Shown here piece after piece: positions 1-8,324 of a DNA stretch of 64,000 nt (positions within the stretch are counted from its first letter, which is position 1; each line of letters starts with the position of its first letter). The stretch covers positions 744,001-808,000 of the forward strand of contig CAXXTS010000005.1 of assembly GCA_963676345.2 (NCBI GenBank), given 5' to 3'. This stretch comes from G963665925 sp963676345 (lineage in GTDB: Bacteria > Bacillota > Clostridia > Peptostreptococcales > Acidaminobacteraceae). Made by a program: the position numbers and the translations under genes. The notes beneath the pieces were generated by a model, which had not been told where the DNA came from, searched no databases, and saw only the letters and a program-made list of their open reading frames with translations.

Positions 1-1
1 G

Positions 2-253
2 AAGCGTTCCAATCCAATTTTGGCAGTTAAAGTGCCTGAAGGCATGACACCTGAAAAGCCATTCCCGAAAATGATGGCAAAGCTTGCTGATGAAATTCCA
101 AACATGACATCGACGACTAAGTTTGCATGGGGTCTTACAAATCCTCAATTTAAAGTAGCGATTGAAGACCAGACGCAGTTCCTGCTCACATCAGACTATA
201 CACCAGCTGAGTTTGTTGAAGAACTGGATAAAGTCATTGAGAGAATGGAATAG
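2..253 (+). CDS. Sugar ABC transporter substrate-binding protein, C-terminal fragment
   Basis: Only the last 83 residues lie in the window; the reading frame enters open at base 2 and ends with TAG at 251-253. The tail has the look of a family 1 extracellular solute-binding protein, with a closing helix (residues like FVEELDKVIERME) typical of MsmE-type lipoproteins. The stronger argument is position: it directly precedes two MsmF/MsmG-type permeases and an alpha-galactosidase on the same strand. It would be the extracellular receptor that hands alpha-galactosides to the permeases. The fragment alone does not prove the family. Confidence 0.7.
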   Translation, partial: KRSNPILAVKVPEGMTPEKPFPKMMAKLADEIPNMTSTTKFAWGLTNPQFKVAIEDQTQFLLTSDYTPAEFVEELDKVIERME

Positions 254-286
254 AAGTAAACTGTAAAGTCGATTAATCGGCAACAT

Positions 287-484
287 GAATCCATCCTTTT
301 AGGATGGATTCAGACTGTTGACAAACTCCGAAATCCTGCGTTGCTGGATGTAATCCGCTCCAGTTACGTACGCAAAGTACGCTCCTGAAGCGGATTATAT
401 CCGCGCCTTGACTTTCGAAGTTTTCACCAGTCTAGAAATTGTTGACTTTGTCAACAACCACAATCCATCCTTTTAGGATGGATT
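287..484. repeat. Nested palindromic element between binding-protein and permease genes
   Basis: Two near-identical hairpins (arms GAATCCATCCT / AGGATGGATTC, 3-base loop) sit at 287-311 and 462-484 as direct repeats. Between them lies a large imperfect palindrome: GACTGttgA at 313 mirrors tCACCAGTC ending at 432, TAATCCGCT at 351 mirrors AGCGGATTA ending at 397, and CGTAC/GTACG closes the centre. A further small inverted repeat, GTTGAC/GTCAAC, lies at 441-455. None of the stems is followed by a T-run, so this is not a classical terminator. The position suggests a role in making the binding protein more abundant than the permeases, or a REP/MITE-like insertion; both are inference. Confidence 0.75.
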
Positions 485-513
485 CACTTTTTAGGAAGGA
501 AAGGAAAAACGCT

Positions 514-1401
514 GTGAAAAAATTCTTCGGGAATAAATGGGCAATTGCCATATTTACAATTCCAACCCTCGTCTTATTTTCAGTAATGGTTTTTTATCCA
601 ATCGTTCAAGTGTTTTACAGAAGCTTTTACAATTGGAACGGACTTTCAGCCGGAAAGTTCATTGGTATAGAAAATTACATCCGACTCCTAGATGATAAGG
701 TATTTTATATAGCGAATATGAATGGCTTTAAGTTCGCTGCAATTATAACGGTTTTTCAAATTTTTATGGCAACGGTTCTAGCTTTAGCGGTCTCTAACAC
801 CAAGCTCAAAGGGCGTAATTTCTTCAGGATTGCATATTTTATACCTGTTGTGCTTTCCGTAACGGTCGTATGTCAGCTTTGGCTCTCCATTTACAATGCG
901 GATACTGGGCTTTTGAACAACATGATGGAGTCCTTGGGGCTTGATTTCGCTCAAAACTGGTTAAGTGACAGAAAAACAGCCATTTATGCCATTGCAATCG
1001 TAAATGCATGGCAATGGATGGGCTACCAGTTTGCCCTGATTCTAGCAGGTGTGAAGTCTATACCGACATCTTACTATGAGGCGGCCAAAATTGATGGTGC
1101 CAGTGCGGTTCAAGCACATTCAAAAATCACCATTCCCCTACTGGCTGAAACGTACAAATTTTGTCTTGTCATTTCAATAACCGGTGGGATTAAGGCTTTT
1201 ACCGAAATGTTCATTATGACAGGTGGCGGCCCTGGAAACTCGACGTACACATTGACTTATATGATGTATTCGGCAGCTTTTAGAAGTGGTGAGTTCGGAT
1301 ATGGTCTTGCAGCAGCCTCGGTTCTTGTATTGGAATGTCTGATGGCGATCCTTGTAATTAATAGAATATTCAAGACCGAGAATGCAGTAGGAGGGAAGTA
1401 A
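514..1401 (+). CDS. Carbohydrate ABC transporter permease, MsmF-like
   Basis: This 295-residue membrane protein is one of two permease subunits of a CUT1-type sugar importer. It has about six hydrophobic segments, beginning with a long one near residues 13-35, and the cytoplasmic EAA loop for docking the ATPase (EAAKIDGASAVQAHSKITIP) near residues 190-210. The GTG start at 514 is chosen because an AGGAAAGG-type ribosome site lies 5-10 bases upstream; an in-frame extension to 439 would run through the palindromic element and is unlikely. It is followed after 3 bases by the second permease. No ATPase gene is present, so a shared MsmK-type ATPase elsewhere is probably used. Confidence 0.93.
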   Translation: MKKFFGNKWAIAIFTIPTLVLFSVMVFYPIVQVFYRSFYNWNGLSAGKFIGIENYIRLLDDKVFYIANMNGFKFAAIITVFQIFMATVLALAVSNTKLKGRNFFRIAYFIPVVLSVTVVCQLWLSIYNADTGLLNNMMESLGLDFAQNWLSDRKTAIYAIAIVNAWQWMGYQFALILAGVKSIPTSYYEAAKIDGASAVQAHSKITIPLLAETYKFCLVISITGGIKAFTEMFIMTGGGPGNSTYTLTYMMYSAAFRSGEFGYGLAAASVLVLECLMAILVINRIFKTENAVGGK

Positions 1402-1404
1402 AAA

Positions 1405-2253
1405 TTGAAAAAGATAAGCAGACGTCGAATAAGCTATAAAGGATTAGGCTTTCAACTATTCCTGTGGTTATATGCAACCATATCTTTATATCCATTAATA
1501 TGGATGCTCTTTTATTCGTTCAAAAATAACGATGAAATTTTCGTGAGCAATCCATATGGTTTTCCAAAGGTACTCCGAATCGAAAATTACATCAAGGCAT
1601 GGTCTCAATATGATGTGCCGGTTTATTTCATGAACAGTTTGATTGTAGCAGTTGCAACCGTGGCGATTACAATTCTACTCGCACTGATGTTTGCATATGC
1701 CACAAGCAGGATGCGATGGAAGGGAAAAGCCTTTGCGCGCACATTCGTAGCCCTTGGGATGTTTATTCCAGTTCAGGCCGTTCTCATACCTGTTGCCCGT
1801 GTTGTTCAGGACTTAGGCCTGATGGGGTCGCACTGGGCACTTATTTTGCCTTATTCTGCCTTTAATCTAGCCTTTTCTAGTATGGTGTTTTATGGTTTCT
1901 TTGTAGGCATTCCTGTTGAACTTGAAGAAGCAGCATGCATAGATGGGGCAAACATATTTCAAGCATTCTTTTATATAATTGTACCAACTGTAAAACCTGC
2001 AATTGCGACACTGACAATCTTTACATTCTTGAACTCCTGGAATGAGTTCATACTGGCTAATGTGCTTATTATTGACCAGAAGTTGAAAACCCTTCCGCTT
2101 GGAATTCTGTTCTTTCAAGGGCAGTTTACAACAGACTGGGGCGCAATGGGTGCCACTATGGTAATTGCGAGTTTGCCGACTATCTTAGTCTATACACTAT
2201 TCAGCAACCAGGTTGAAAAGGCACTTACATTAGGTGGTGCAGTGAAAGGGTAG
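1405..2253 (+). CDS. Carbohydrate ABC transporter permease, MsmG-like
   Basis: This 282-residue permease is the partner of the upstream one. It carries six predicted membrane spans and the EAA motif (EEAACIDGANIFQAFFYIIVP) near residues 170-190, followed by a conserved NSWNEF segment typical of MalG/MsmG proteins. The start is TTG at 1405, three bases after the previous stop, with AGGAGGGA at 1389-1396 as ribosome binding site; the two genes are very likely translationally coupled. The substrate is inferred from the downstream alpha-galactosidase to be melibiose or the raffinose family. Confidence 0.93.
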   Translation: MKKISRRRISYKGLGFQLFLWLYATISLYPLIWMLFYSFKNNDEIFVSNPYGFPKVLRIENYIKAWSQYDVPVYFMNSLIVAVATVAITILLALMFAYATSRMRWKGKAFARTFVALGMFIPVQAVLIPVARVVQDLGLMGSHWALILPYSAFNLAFSSMVFYGFFVGIPVELEEAACIDGANIFQAFFYIIVPTVKPAIATLTIFTFLNSWNEFILANVLIIDQKLKTLPLGILFFQGQFTTDWGAMGATMVIASLPTILVYTLFSNQVEKALTLGGAVKG

Positions 2254-2275
2254 TATAAAAAGAAAGGGCATATCT

Positions 2276-4507
2276 ATGATTCGCTTTGATGAGAAGACAA
2301 AAGTATTTCACCTGAAAAATGAGAAAGTCAGCTATGTAATTGGCGTGCTTGAAAATGGACAGCTGGGTCACTACTATTTTGGAAAACCGCTAACTGGGGC
2401 TTTAATGCCATCTTATTTTAGAGCTGATCAAAATAGGGGCTTAACGGCTTATTTAAAAGAAGGTGATATGGCATTTTCTTTAAACTTGGAACGTCAGGTA
2501 TACCCGAGTTTTGGACGGACAGATTTTAGAACACCAGCTATAGACATAACCCTGTCAACAGGAAGCAGAATCCTTGATTTCAAGTATCATAGCCATGAAA
2601 TAATCGCTGGAAAACCAAAGTTGAATGGCTTGCCTTCTACATGGTCTGATCATGCTTCGGATGCACAAACGCTTATTATAAAACTGGCAGATGACGTGAT
2701 ACAAGCTGAGCTTGAACTGAAATTTACAATATTTAAAAACTATGGCGTGCTCGCGCGCAGTGCCGAAATTACAAACTATTCAAACGAAAAAATGCGAATC
2801 AATCGAATGATGAGTTTTTCATTTGATTTTATGGACAATAACTATACTTGGATGCAGTATTCGGGTGACTGGGTACGCGAACGGCATTTGGTTGAGTCAA
2901 GCCTTAGGCGTGGCACTCAGTCTATTGGAAGCCTGCGAGGCGCGTCGGGTTCTGAGCACAATCCCTTTGTAATTCTAAGAAGGGATGATACAAGAGAAGA
3001 CAGTGGTGAAGCGCTAGCGGGTACACTTGTTTACAGCGGGAATTTCCTAATTGAGGCTCAATCGAATTCTGATGAACAGCTTAGATTCCAGGCAGGGATT
3101 CATCCGGATCACTTCACTTGGGTTTTAGAGCGTGGTAAATCCTTTAGTACACCAGAGGGGTTGATTGCCTACAGCGGTGCAGGACTGGGGGGACTGAGCA
3201 GAACGTTGCATGACTTTTACAGGAACCATCTTATTGCAAAACGCTGGCAGGAAAAAGAGCGCCCAGTACTTGTGAATAACTGGGAAGCAACATATTTTGA
3301 TTTTGATGAAGTCAAATTGCTGGAATTAGCTAAGGAAGCTAAGTTGCTTGGAATAGAGCTCTTTGTTCTAGATGATGGATGGTTTGGAAATAGAAATGAT
3401 GATACATCAAGCTTGGGAGACTGGACGGCCAATTTAAACAAACTGCCTGGCGGCGTAAAGAGACTGAGTGAACGTATAAATGACATGGGCTTGTCCTTTG
3501 GAATATGGATAGAACCAGAGATGATCAGTAAAAATTCAGAGCTTTACAAAGCCCACCCTGATTGGGTGATTCACGATCCACTGAGAAGTGCTTCACATGC
3601 TCGAAATCAGTATGTTCTCGACTATTCAAGGGTTGAAGTTGTCGATCACATATACAATCAAATTATAAAAATGCTGGACGATTCAAAAGTGTCATATATT
3701 AAATGGGATATGAATCGGAATATCACTGAAGCCTATTCAGCGGCTTTAACGCCTGAGCATCAGGATGAATTATACCACCGGTATATATTAGGTGTATATG
3801 ATTTATATGAAAGGCTTACACGGCGTTACCCAGAAATTATTTTTGAGTCTTGTGCAGCTGGCGGGGGGCGTTTTGACCTAGGTATGCTTTATTATGCACC
3901 GCAAGCATGGACGAGTGACAATACTGATGCAATCGAAAGACTCAAAATACAATATGGAACCAGTATGGGATATCCGCTGAGTTCCATGGGGTCGCACGTT
4001 TCTGCGTCGCCAAACCACCAAGTACTTAGAAAGACATCTCTCAAAATGCGGGCAGATGTTGCATACTTTGGAACCTTTGGCTATGAACTTGATCTGACCA
4101 AATTGACAGAGCTTGAAAAGGAAACCATTGGAGCGCAAATAAAGTTTTTTAAAAAGCACCGAAGCTTGATCCACCATGGCGATTTTTACAGATTAAAAAG
4201 CCCTTTTGAAGGTGATAGAAATCAAACGGCCTGGATGGTTGTGAATAAAGATAAGACAGAGGCCTTGGTTGCTTGGTATCAGGTACTGGCACAACCTAAT
4301 GAAAAAAGCTCTGTTCTGCCTTTAAAAGGACTTTGTGAAGACTGTGAATATACGATTACGGGTTATGAAAATCCTGTAGATGCATCAATACTTATGAACT
4401 TTGGTCTGTATCTACAACCCGCCTTCAATGGCATTACCAAGCGAAACGAATCAGTTGGTGATTTTCAATCAAGAATTTGGTATATGAGAAAGACGATTAG
4501 AGATTAA
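2276..4507 (+). CDS. Alpha-galactosidase, GH36 family
   Basis: This 743-residue cytoplasmic enzyme removes terminal alpha-1,6-linked galactose from sugars such as melibiose and raffinose. The length and architecture (N-terminal beta-supersandwich, central TIM barrel, C-terminal beta domain) fit bacterial tetrameric GH36 enzymes. Visible motifs are VLDDGWFG near 365, KWDMNRNI with the expected nucleophile at Asp478, and SDNTDAIERL with the expected acid/base at Asp548. The SCAAGGGRFDLGML segment just before it forms part of the galactose pocket. ATG at 2276 has an AGAAAGGG site. It closes the transport operon, 22 bases after the permease, and is followed by a strong terminator. Confidence 0.96.
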   Translation: MIRFDEKTKVFHLKNEKVSYVIGVLENGQLGHYYFGKPLTGALMPSYFRADQNRGLTAYLKEGDMAFSLNLERQVYPSFGRTDFRTPAIDITLSTGSRILDFKYHSHEIIAGKPKLNGLPSTWSDHASDAQTLIIKLADDVIQAELELKFTIFKNYGVLARSAEITNYSNEKMRINRMMSFSFDFMDNNYTWMQYSGDWVRERHLVESSLRRGTQSIGSLRGASGSEHNPFVILRRDDTREDSGEALAGTLVYSGNFLIEAQSNSDEQLRFQAGIHPDHFTWVLERGKSFSTPEGLIAYSGAGLGGLSRTLHDFYRNHLIAKRWQEKERPVLVNNWEATYFDFDEVKLLELAKEAKLLGIELFVLDDGWFGNRNDDTSSLGDWTANLNKLPGGVKRLSERINDMGLSFGIWIEPEMISKNSELYKAHPDWVIHDPLRSASHARNQYVLDYSRVEVVDHIYNQIIKMLDDSKVSYIKWDMNRNITEAYSAALTPEHQDELYHRYILGVYDLYERLTRRYPEIIFESCAAGGGRFDLGMLYYAPQAWTSDNTDAIERLKIQYGTSMGYPLSSMGSHVSASPNHQVLRKTSLKMRADVAYFGTFGYELDLTKLTELEKETIGAQIKFFKKHRSLIHHGDFYRLKSPFEGDRNQTAWMVVNKDKTEALVAWYQVLAQPNEKSSVLPLKGLCEDCEYTITGYENPVDASILMNFGLYLQPAFNGITKRNESVGDFQSRIWYMRKTIRD

Positions 4508-4527
4508 GACATATAATCAGAAAAATA

Positions 4528-4578
4528 AAACCTCCCACTCAACACTGATTTAATGAAGCGGTTGATTGGGAGGTTTTT
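4528..4578 (+). terminator. Rho-independent terminator after alpha-galactosidase
   Basis: A 16-base stem (AAACCTCCCActCAAC against GTTGatTGGGAGGTTT, one mismatch) is followed by TTTTT. It ends the galactoside operon. The left arm ends in AAA, so it may also serve the opposite-strand gene ending at 4599. Confidence 0.9.
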
Positions 4579-4598
4579 ATGAGATACATAGTGTATTT

Positions 4599-4856
4599 TT
4601 ATAAGTAGCGTCTGAAATGAAGCGCGTGTTCATCCCAATCAGCTTGTGTTGTTCCGGGGAGCGGTGCGCCATTTGGCATCATATTCTTTGGAACAATTTC
4701 CTTACCATAAGCACCCGCGAGCTTTTTTCGTATACAGGCGTTCATTTTGCTGCCCTTGCAGTACATAGAAATAAAACCCTTAGCAGCAGTGCTTTTTTCA
4801 TATTGATCACAACAGCCTACAAATGCGCAATTGTCTAGTTTTTCACAAACAGACAT
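4599..4856 (-). CDS. Small cysteine-rich protein, probably metal-binding
   Basis: An 85-residue cytoplasmic protein with six cysteines at positions 4, 10, 15, 16, 33 and 41. The pattern MCEKL-x(4)-C ... YCKG-x(4)-C-x-R resembles small conserved hypothetical proteins of anaerobes and delta-proteobacteria that probably bind zinc or an iron-sulfur cluster; no function is established. The ATG at 4856 is chosen over an upstream TTG because a perfect AAGGAGG lies 7 bases before it. The gene is transcribed away from the chemoreceptor at 5240 and ends against the alpha-galactosidase terminator. The good ribosome site and conserved Cys pattern support a real gene despite its size. Confidence 0.75.
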   Translation of the reverse strand: MSVCEKLDNCAFVGCCDQYEKSTAAKGFISMYCKGSKMNACIRKKLAGAYGKEIVPKNMMPNGAPLPGTTQADWDEHALHFRRYL

Positions 4857-5239
4857 AAACAAACCTCCTTATGTTGAATAGCACATGGTTTTAACAACTA
4901 ATAGGAGTATACCCATTACATGCTCTAAATAGCATATGCTAATAAAAGAGTTTTTAAAAGAATATGCTGTTCATATTCTTTATGAGGGCTTCAGTATACG
5001 GAATTACTACAGCCATGCCCATACAGTGGTATAAGGTCAATTTGTGGGGAGGGCGCATGTAGTCTAAAAGTAATGATATACAGGAGTAAAATAGTCCATA
5101 ATATAAAAAACATCGGTCCTGTTTTTTTATTATATGTAAGTAAATGTGTTTGAGTCTATTGGATTATGCTAATATATAAATTAACGAAAATCGCAATGTT
5201 AAGTGTTCAAATAAGTTAATAATTTTGGGAGAATAGACT
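4857..5239. other. Intergenic region between divergent genes, small hairpins only
   Basis: No coding sequence is seen. The stretch holds a 10-base palindrome AGCATATGCT at 4931-4940, a perfect 10-bp hairpin (AAAGAATATG/CATATTCTTT) at 4957-4981, and a weak stem ACAGGA...TCCTGT followed by seven T at 5080-5128 that could terminate a short leader before the chemoreceptor. No known riboswitch core was recognised. Promoters for both flanking genes must lie here but no clear -35/-10 pair stands out. Confidence 0.4.
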
Positions 5240-6592
5240 ATGTTTTTTAAACGAAAAGAGAAACCTGATTTAAAACAGGATGACATAAGCTGGGTACTTA
5301 GTCAGTTGCGAGCGGTTCAATTGGGGAAGGCAAACCGGATTGAACATACCCAAAACAGGAATAAGGAACTAGTAGATGCCTTAAATTCTGTACTGGTCTC
5401 TGAAGATATGGATACCAGCGATGTAATTATATGGCTGTTTGAACTCCTGATTGATCTGAGCCAAATGACGGATGTCAGAGACATGTTAAAGGGTGTTTCA
5501 CATCAAAATGAAATTGTAGAAGGTGTATCTTCCACGAGCCAGGAAGTCGCTGTTTCTGTTGAAGAGGTATCAAACTTGATCATGCATTCAGCAGAGCGTT
5601 CTCAGGAAACCTATAAGCTTTCTGAAAAAAGTGTGAGCGAAGTCAAGCTGCTTATGGAGGAAACACTTCAAACATCTGCTGATTTTAAAGCCATGGTAGA
5701 TGACACCCATACAATTAAAAAAGAAATGGCTGCTATTAATGAAATGGTGGACATTATAAAAAGCATTGCAGATCAAACCAACTTATTGGCACTCAATGCC
5801 TCTATTGAAGCTGCGCGTGCTGGTGAAGCTGGACGTGGCTTTGCAATTGTTGCGAGTGAAATTAAGAAACTTGCTGACACGACTAAGGAATCGGTTGAAT
5901 TCATTGAATCATCAACAAGTGCTCTTAATCGTAATATTGAATCGACATTTAAGAAAATCGAAATGTCAGATGACAAGTTTGAAAGCAATAAAAAGCAGCT
6001 TGAAGACCTTCAGAAGTCCATTATTAACATGGGCGCATCCGTAGGTGAAATTAGTGAAAATATGGAGCGTATCAGCGCAAATATTGAGGAGCAAACAGCG
6101 GCGACACAAGAGGTTGCTTCAAGTATGACCGTACTGCTTGAGACCAGCCATGAGCTTGAATCATATTGTCACGATACGGGTAAGGGGCTTTATGACTTAA
6201 GTAAGAATATTGATGGATTTAGAGTGCAGACATGGGATAAGCACACTGAGCACGAAGAAGCAGTTGAAGTGATGATGTGTATTACGGATCATATTATGTG
6301 GTGCTGGCGTGTTCACAATATGATTTTAGGACTCGAAAAATTGGAAGAAAAAGATGTTTCCGATCATAAGAGCTGTCGCTTAGGCAAGTGGCTACAAAGC
6401 TACAAACCAGAAGAAAGTAATAAAATTCAAGTGGTTAAAGAGCTCGACAGCCCACATGAGCAACTGCACATTGAAGCCATTCATGCAATAAAAGCCTATA
6501 ATAAAGGAGAAATTGAGGTGGCAGAAAGCCATCTTGAAAAAATGAATGCACATTCAAAGCGTGTTGTTGCAGCACTTGAAAAATTGAAATAG
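5240..6592 (+). CDS. Soluble methyl-accepting chemoreceptor with CZB zinc-binding domain
   Basis: A 450-residue chemoreceptor without any membrane segment. Residues 1-95 are an unassigned sensor/helical region; about 100-330 form the signalling coiled coil, with the highly conserved tip near 175-215 (DQTNLLALNASIEAARAGE) that contacts CheA/CheW. Residues 335-450 match the chemoreceptor zinc-binding (CZB) domain: a His followed by MWCWRVH, the C-R-LGKW signature, and PHEQLH with further His residues. CZB domains bind zinc through one Cys and three His and are linked in other bacteria to hypochlorous acid or zinc sensing. ATG at 5240 follows TTGGGAGA. A terminator lies downstream, so it is a single-gene unit. 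Confidence 0.93.
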   Translation: MFFKRKEKPDLKQDDISWVLSQLRAVQLGKANRIEHTQNRNKELVDALNSVLVSEDMDTSDVIIWLFELLIDLSQMTDVRDMLKGVSHQNEIVEGVSSTSQEVAVSVEEVSNLIMHSAERSQETYKLSEKSVSEVKLLMEETLQTSADFKAMVDDTHTIKKEMAAINEMVDIIKSIADQTNLLALNASIEAARAGEAGRGFAIVASEIKKLADTTKESVEFIESSTSALNRNIESTFKKIEMSDDKFESNKKQLEDLQKSIINMGASVGEISENMERISANIEEQTAATQEVASSMTVLLETSHELESYCHDTGKGLYDLSKNIDGFRVQTWDKHTEHEEAVEVMMCITDHIMWCWRVHNMILGLEKLEEKDVSDHKSCRLGKWLQSYKPEESNKIQVVKELDSPHEQLHIEAIHAIKAYNKGEIEVAESHLEKMNAHSKRVVAALEKLK

Positions 6593-6612
6593 GCAGATAT
6601 AATTTTGTCAAA

Positions 6613-6659
6613 TACAGCTTTGAGAGACTGTCTAGCGCAGACTCTTGAAGCTGTTTCTA
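6613..6659 (+). terminator. Terminator-like hairpin after the chemoreceptor
   Basis: ACAGCTTtGAGAG at 6613 pairs with CTCTtGAAGCTGT ending at 6654, followed by the T-rich TTCTATTT. The stem has a few mismatches, so efficiency is uncertain. Confidence 0.6.
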
Positions 6660-6726
6660 TTTATGCAGTGCTTTACAATGTGTTAATGAAACAAATCCTA
6701 TGAAAAGACGCACTTTGATGATAAAA

Positions 6727-6741
6727 TAGTACTAGGTACTA
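6727..6741. promoter_or_regulatory. Perfect palindrome upstream of the acyl-CoA ligase
   Basis: TAGTAC-TAG-GTACTA is a perfect inverted repeat with 6-base arms, 30 bases before the ligase start codon and just downstream of a possible -10 (TAAAAT). The placement is that of a repressor operator, for example of a fatty-acid responsive regulator; the regulator is not identified. Confidence 0.45.
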
Positions 6742-6771
6742 ATACCACATTTTACTTATTAGGGGGAAATT

Positions 6772-8223
6772 ATGTTTTTAAATGATATTTTAACCGCTTG
6801 TCCAGATCAAGAGACAGCGCTCATCTATGGGAAACAAGAATTGACATATAAAATGCTTAATGAGCATATTGGAAAATTCCAAGCGTATCTGTTGAAGCAA
6901 GGTGTAAAAGCGGGTGACAATGTTGGTCTTTATTATAAAAACAGCCCAGAGTTTATTTACGCTTATTTTGCTGTAATTGGTCTAGGGGCAGTTGTTGTAC
7001 CTTTTAATAGAATGCTGACAGGGGCAGAAGTTGAGTACATTGCTTCAGACGCAAGCATGAAGCATATTATTACTATGAAGACGCTGGAATTGCCAGATGC
7101 CTACACGCAAATTATTGTCCCTGAGTGTATTGACGAAATCATGGAGCTTGAAAGAGCAAAACCAGTGGATTTAGATAGACATGAAGATGATGTTACAACC
7201 ATTATCTATACATCTGGTACAACTGGACAGCCAAAAGGTGCCATGCTAACACACCGTAACTTGATTAGTAATGCTCAAAGTGTTGTAGACCACTTTGACA
7301 TGAATGCAAAGGACAAATCCCTTTGTGTTTTGCCTATGTTCCATAGTTTTGCATGGACAGTTTGTGTTCTAGCACCGCTAAAATCTGCATCTTCGGTTGT
7401 CATTGTTGAGAACTTCATGCCTAAGGATGTCATCAGAACCATTGAGGACAAGCAGGTTACGATGGTAAGTGGTGTGCCTACAATGTACACATATTATTTG
7501 GCACTGGGGGAGGCTAAAAACTTTGAGTCTGTTCGTGCCTTTATATCTGGCGGGGCATCTCTACCAGTAGAGATTCTTGAGAATTTCCAGAAAAAAATGC
7601 AAAAGCGTATTTTTGAAGGTTATGGCCTGTCAGAGGCATCGCCTGTTGTTACAATTAATCCGCTCAGTCGTGTAAAAGCAGGATCAATTGGCACACCCCT
7701 TCCAAATATAGAAATTAAAGTCCTTAAAGATGATGGTACCTTAGCAGCACCAGGTGAACGTGGTGAACTTCTTGTTAAGGGACCTAATGTCATGAAGGGC
7801 TATATTAACCTGCCTGAAGTTACTGAGAAGACAATACAAAACAACTGGCTCCATACCGGAGACGTTGCCTTTATTGATGAAGATGGATATGCAAGCATTG
7901 TAGACAGAATCAAGGATATCGTTATTGTAAATGGTCTCAATGTATACCCTAGAGAAATTGAAGAAATGCTTTATCAGTATCCAGGTGTGAAAGAAGCTTC
8001 AGTCATCGGCGTGCCTGATAAAAAGCGCGGTGAAGTAACTATTGCATATATCGCTGTTGAAGACGGTATCGAAATTGAAATTCAGGCATTAAAGGCAAAT
8101 TTGAAGGAACGACTTGCTTCATTTAAACTTCCCAAAAAGATTTTTGTCATTGATGAACTGCCCAAAAATGCGACGGGTAAAATTATGAAAAAGACACTTA
8201 GGTCAATGTATACGGAGTCTTAG
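6772..8223 (+). CDS. Acyl-CoA synthetase (AMP-forming), FadD-like
   Basis: This 483-residue ligase of the ANL superfamily activates a carboxylic acid, probably a fatty acid, to its CoA thioester through an acyl-adenylate. Visible motifs are the P-loop TSGTTGQPKG starting at residue 147, GYGLSEASP near 284, the hinge/adenylate motif TGD near 362 and DRIKD near 378, and the catalytic lysine K470 in NATGKIMKK. The protein is compact for the family. ATG at 6772 follows AGGGGGAA. It stands alone, with a palindromic operator candidate in front, so chain length and regulator cannot be deduced. Confidence 0.92.
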   Translation: MFLNDILTACPDQETALIYGKQELTYKMLNEHIGKFQAYLLKQGVKAGDNVGLYYKNSPEFIYAYFAVIGLGAVVVPFNRMLTGAEVEYIASDASMKHIITMKTLELPDAYTQIIVPECIDEIMELERAKPVDLDRHEDDVTTIIYTSGTTGQPKGAMLTHRNLISNAQSVVDHFDMNAKDKSLCVLPMFHSFAWTVCVLAPLKSASSVVIVENFMPKDVIRTIEDKQVTMVSGVPTMYTYYLALGEAKNFESVRAFISGGASLPVEILENFQKKMQKRIFEGYGLSEASPVVTINPLSRVKAGSIGTPLPNIEIKVLKDDGTLAAPGERGELLVKGPNVMKGYINLPEVTEKTIQNNWLHTGDVAFIDEDGYASIVDRIKDIVIVNGLNVYPREIEEMLYQYPGVKEASVIGVPDKKRGEVTIAYIAVEDGIEIEIQALKANLKERLASFKLPKKIFVIDELPKNATGKIMKKTLRSMYTES

Positions 8224-8324
8224 GAAGTGTTCGTTCATGACCTCGATAAATTGATGACATAGTTTATACATATTTTTCTGTTATACTTTGTAAAGTACAG
8301 ACAACAATTATTGGAGGAGACAAA

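Noticed and set aside
439..513. N-terminal extension of the first permease
   Set aside because: The extension would translate the second hairpin of the palindromic element; a GTG with ribosome site at 514 fits the family start.
4617..4838. 73-residue ORF opposite the Cys-rich gene
   Set aside because: It is the antisense of the better-supported minus-strand gene with AAGGAGG and conserved cysteines.
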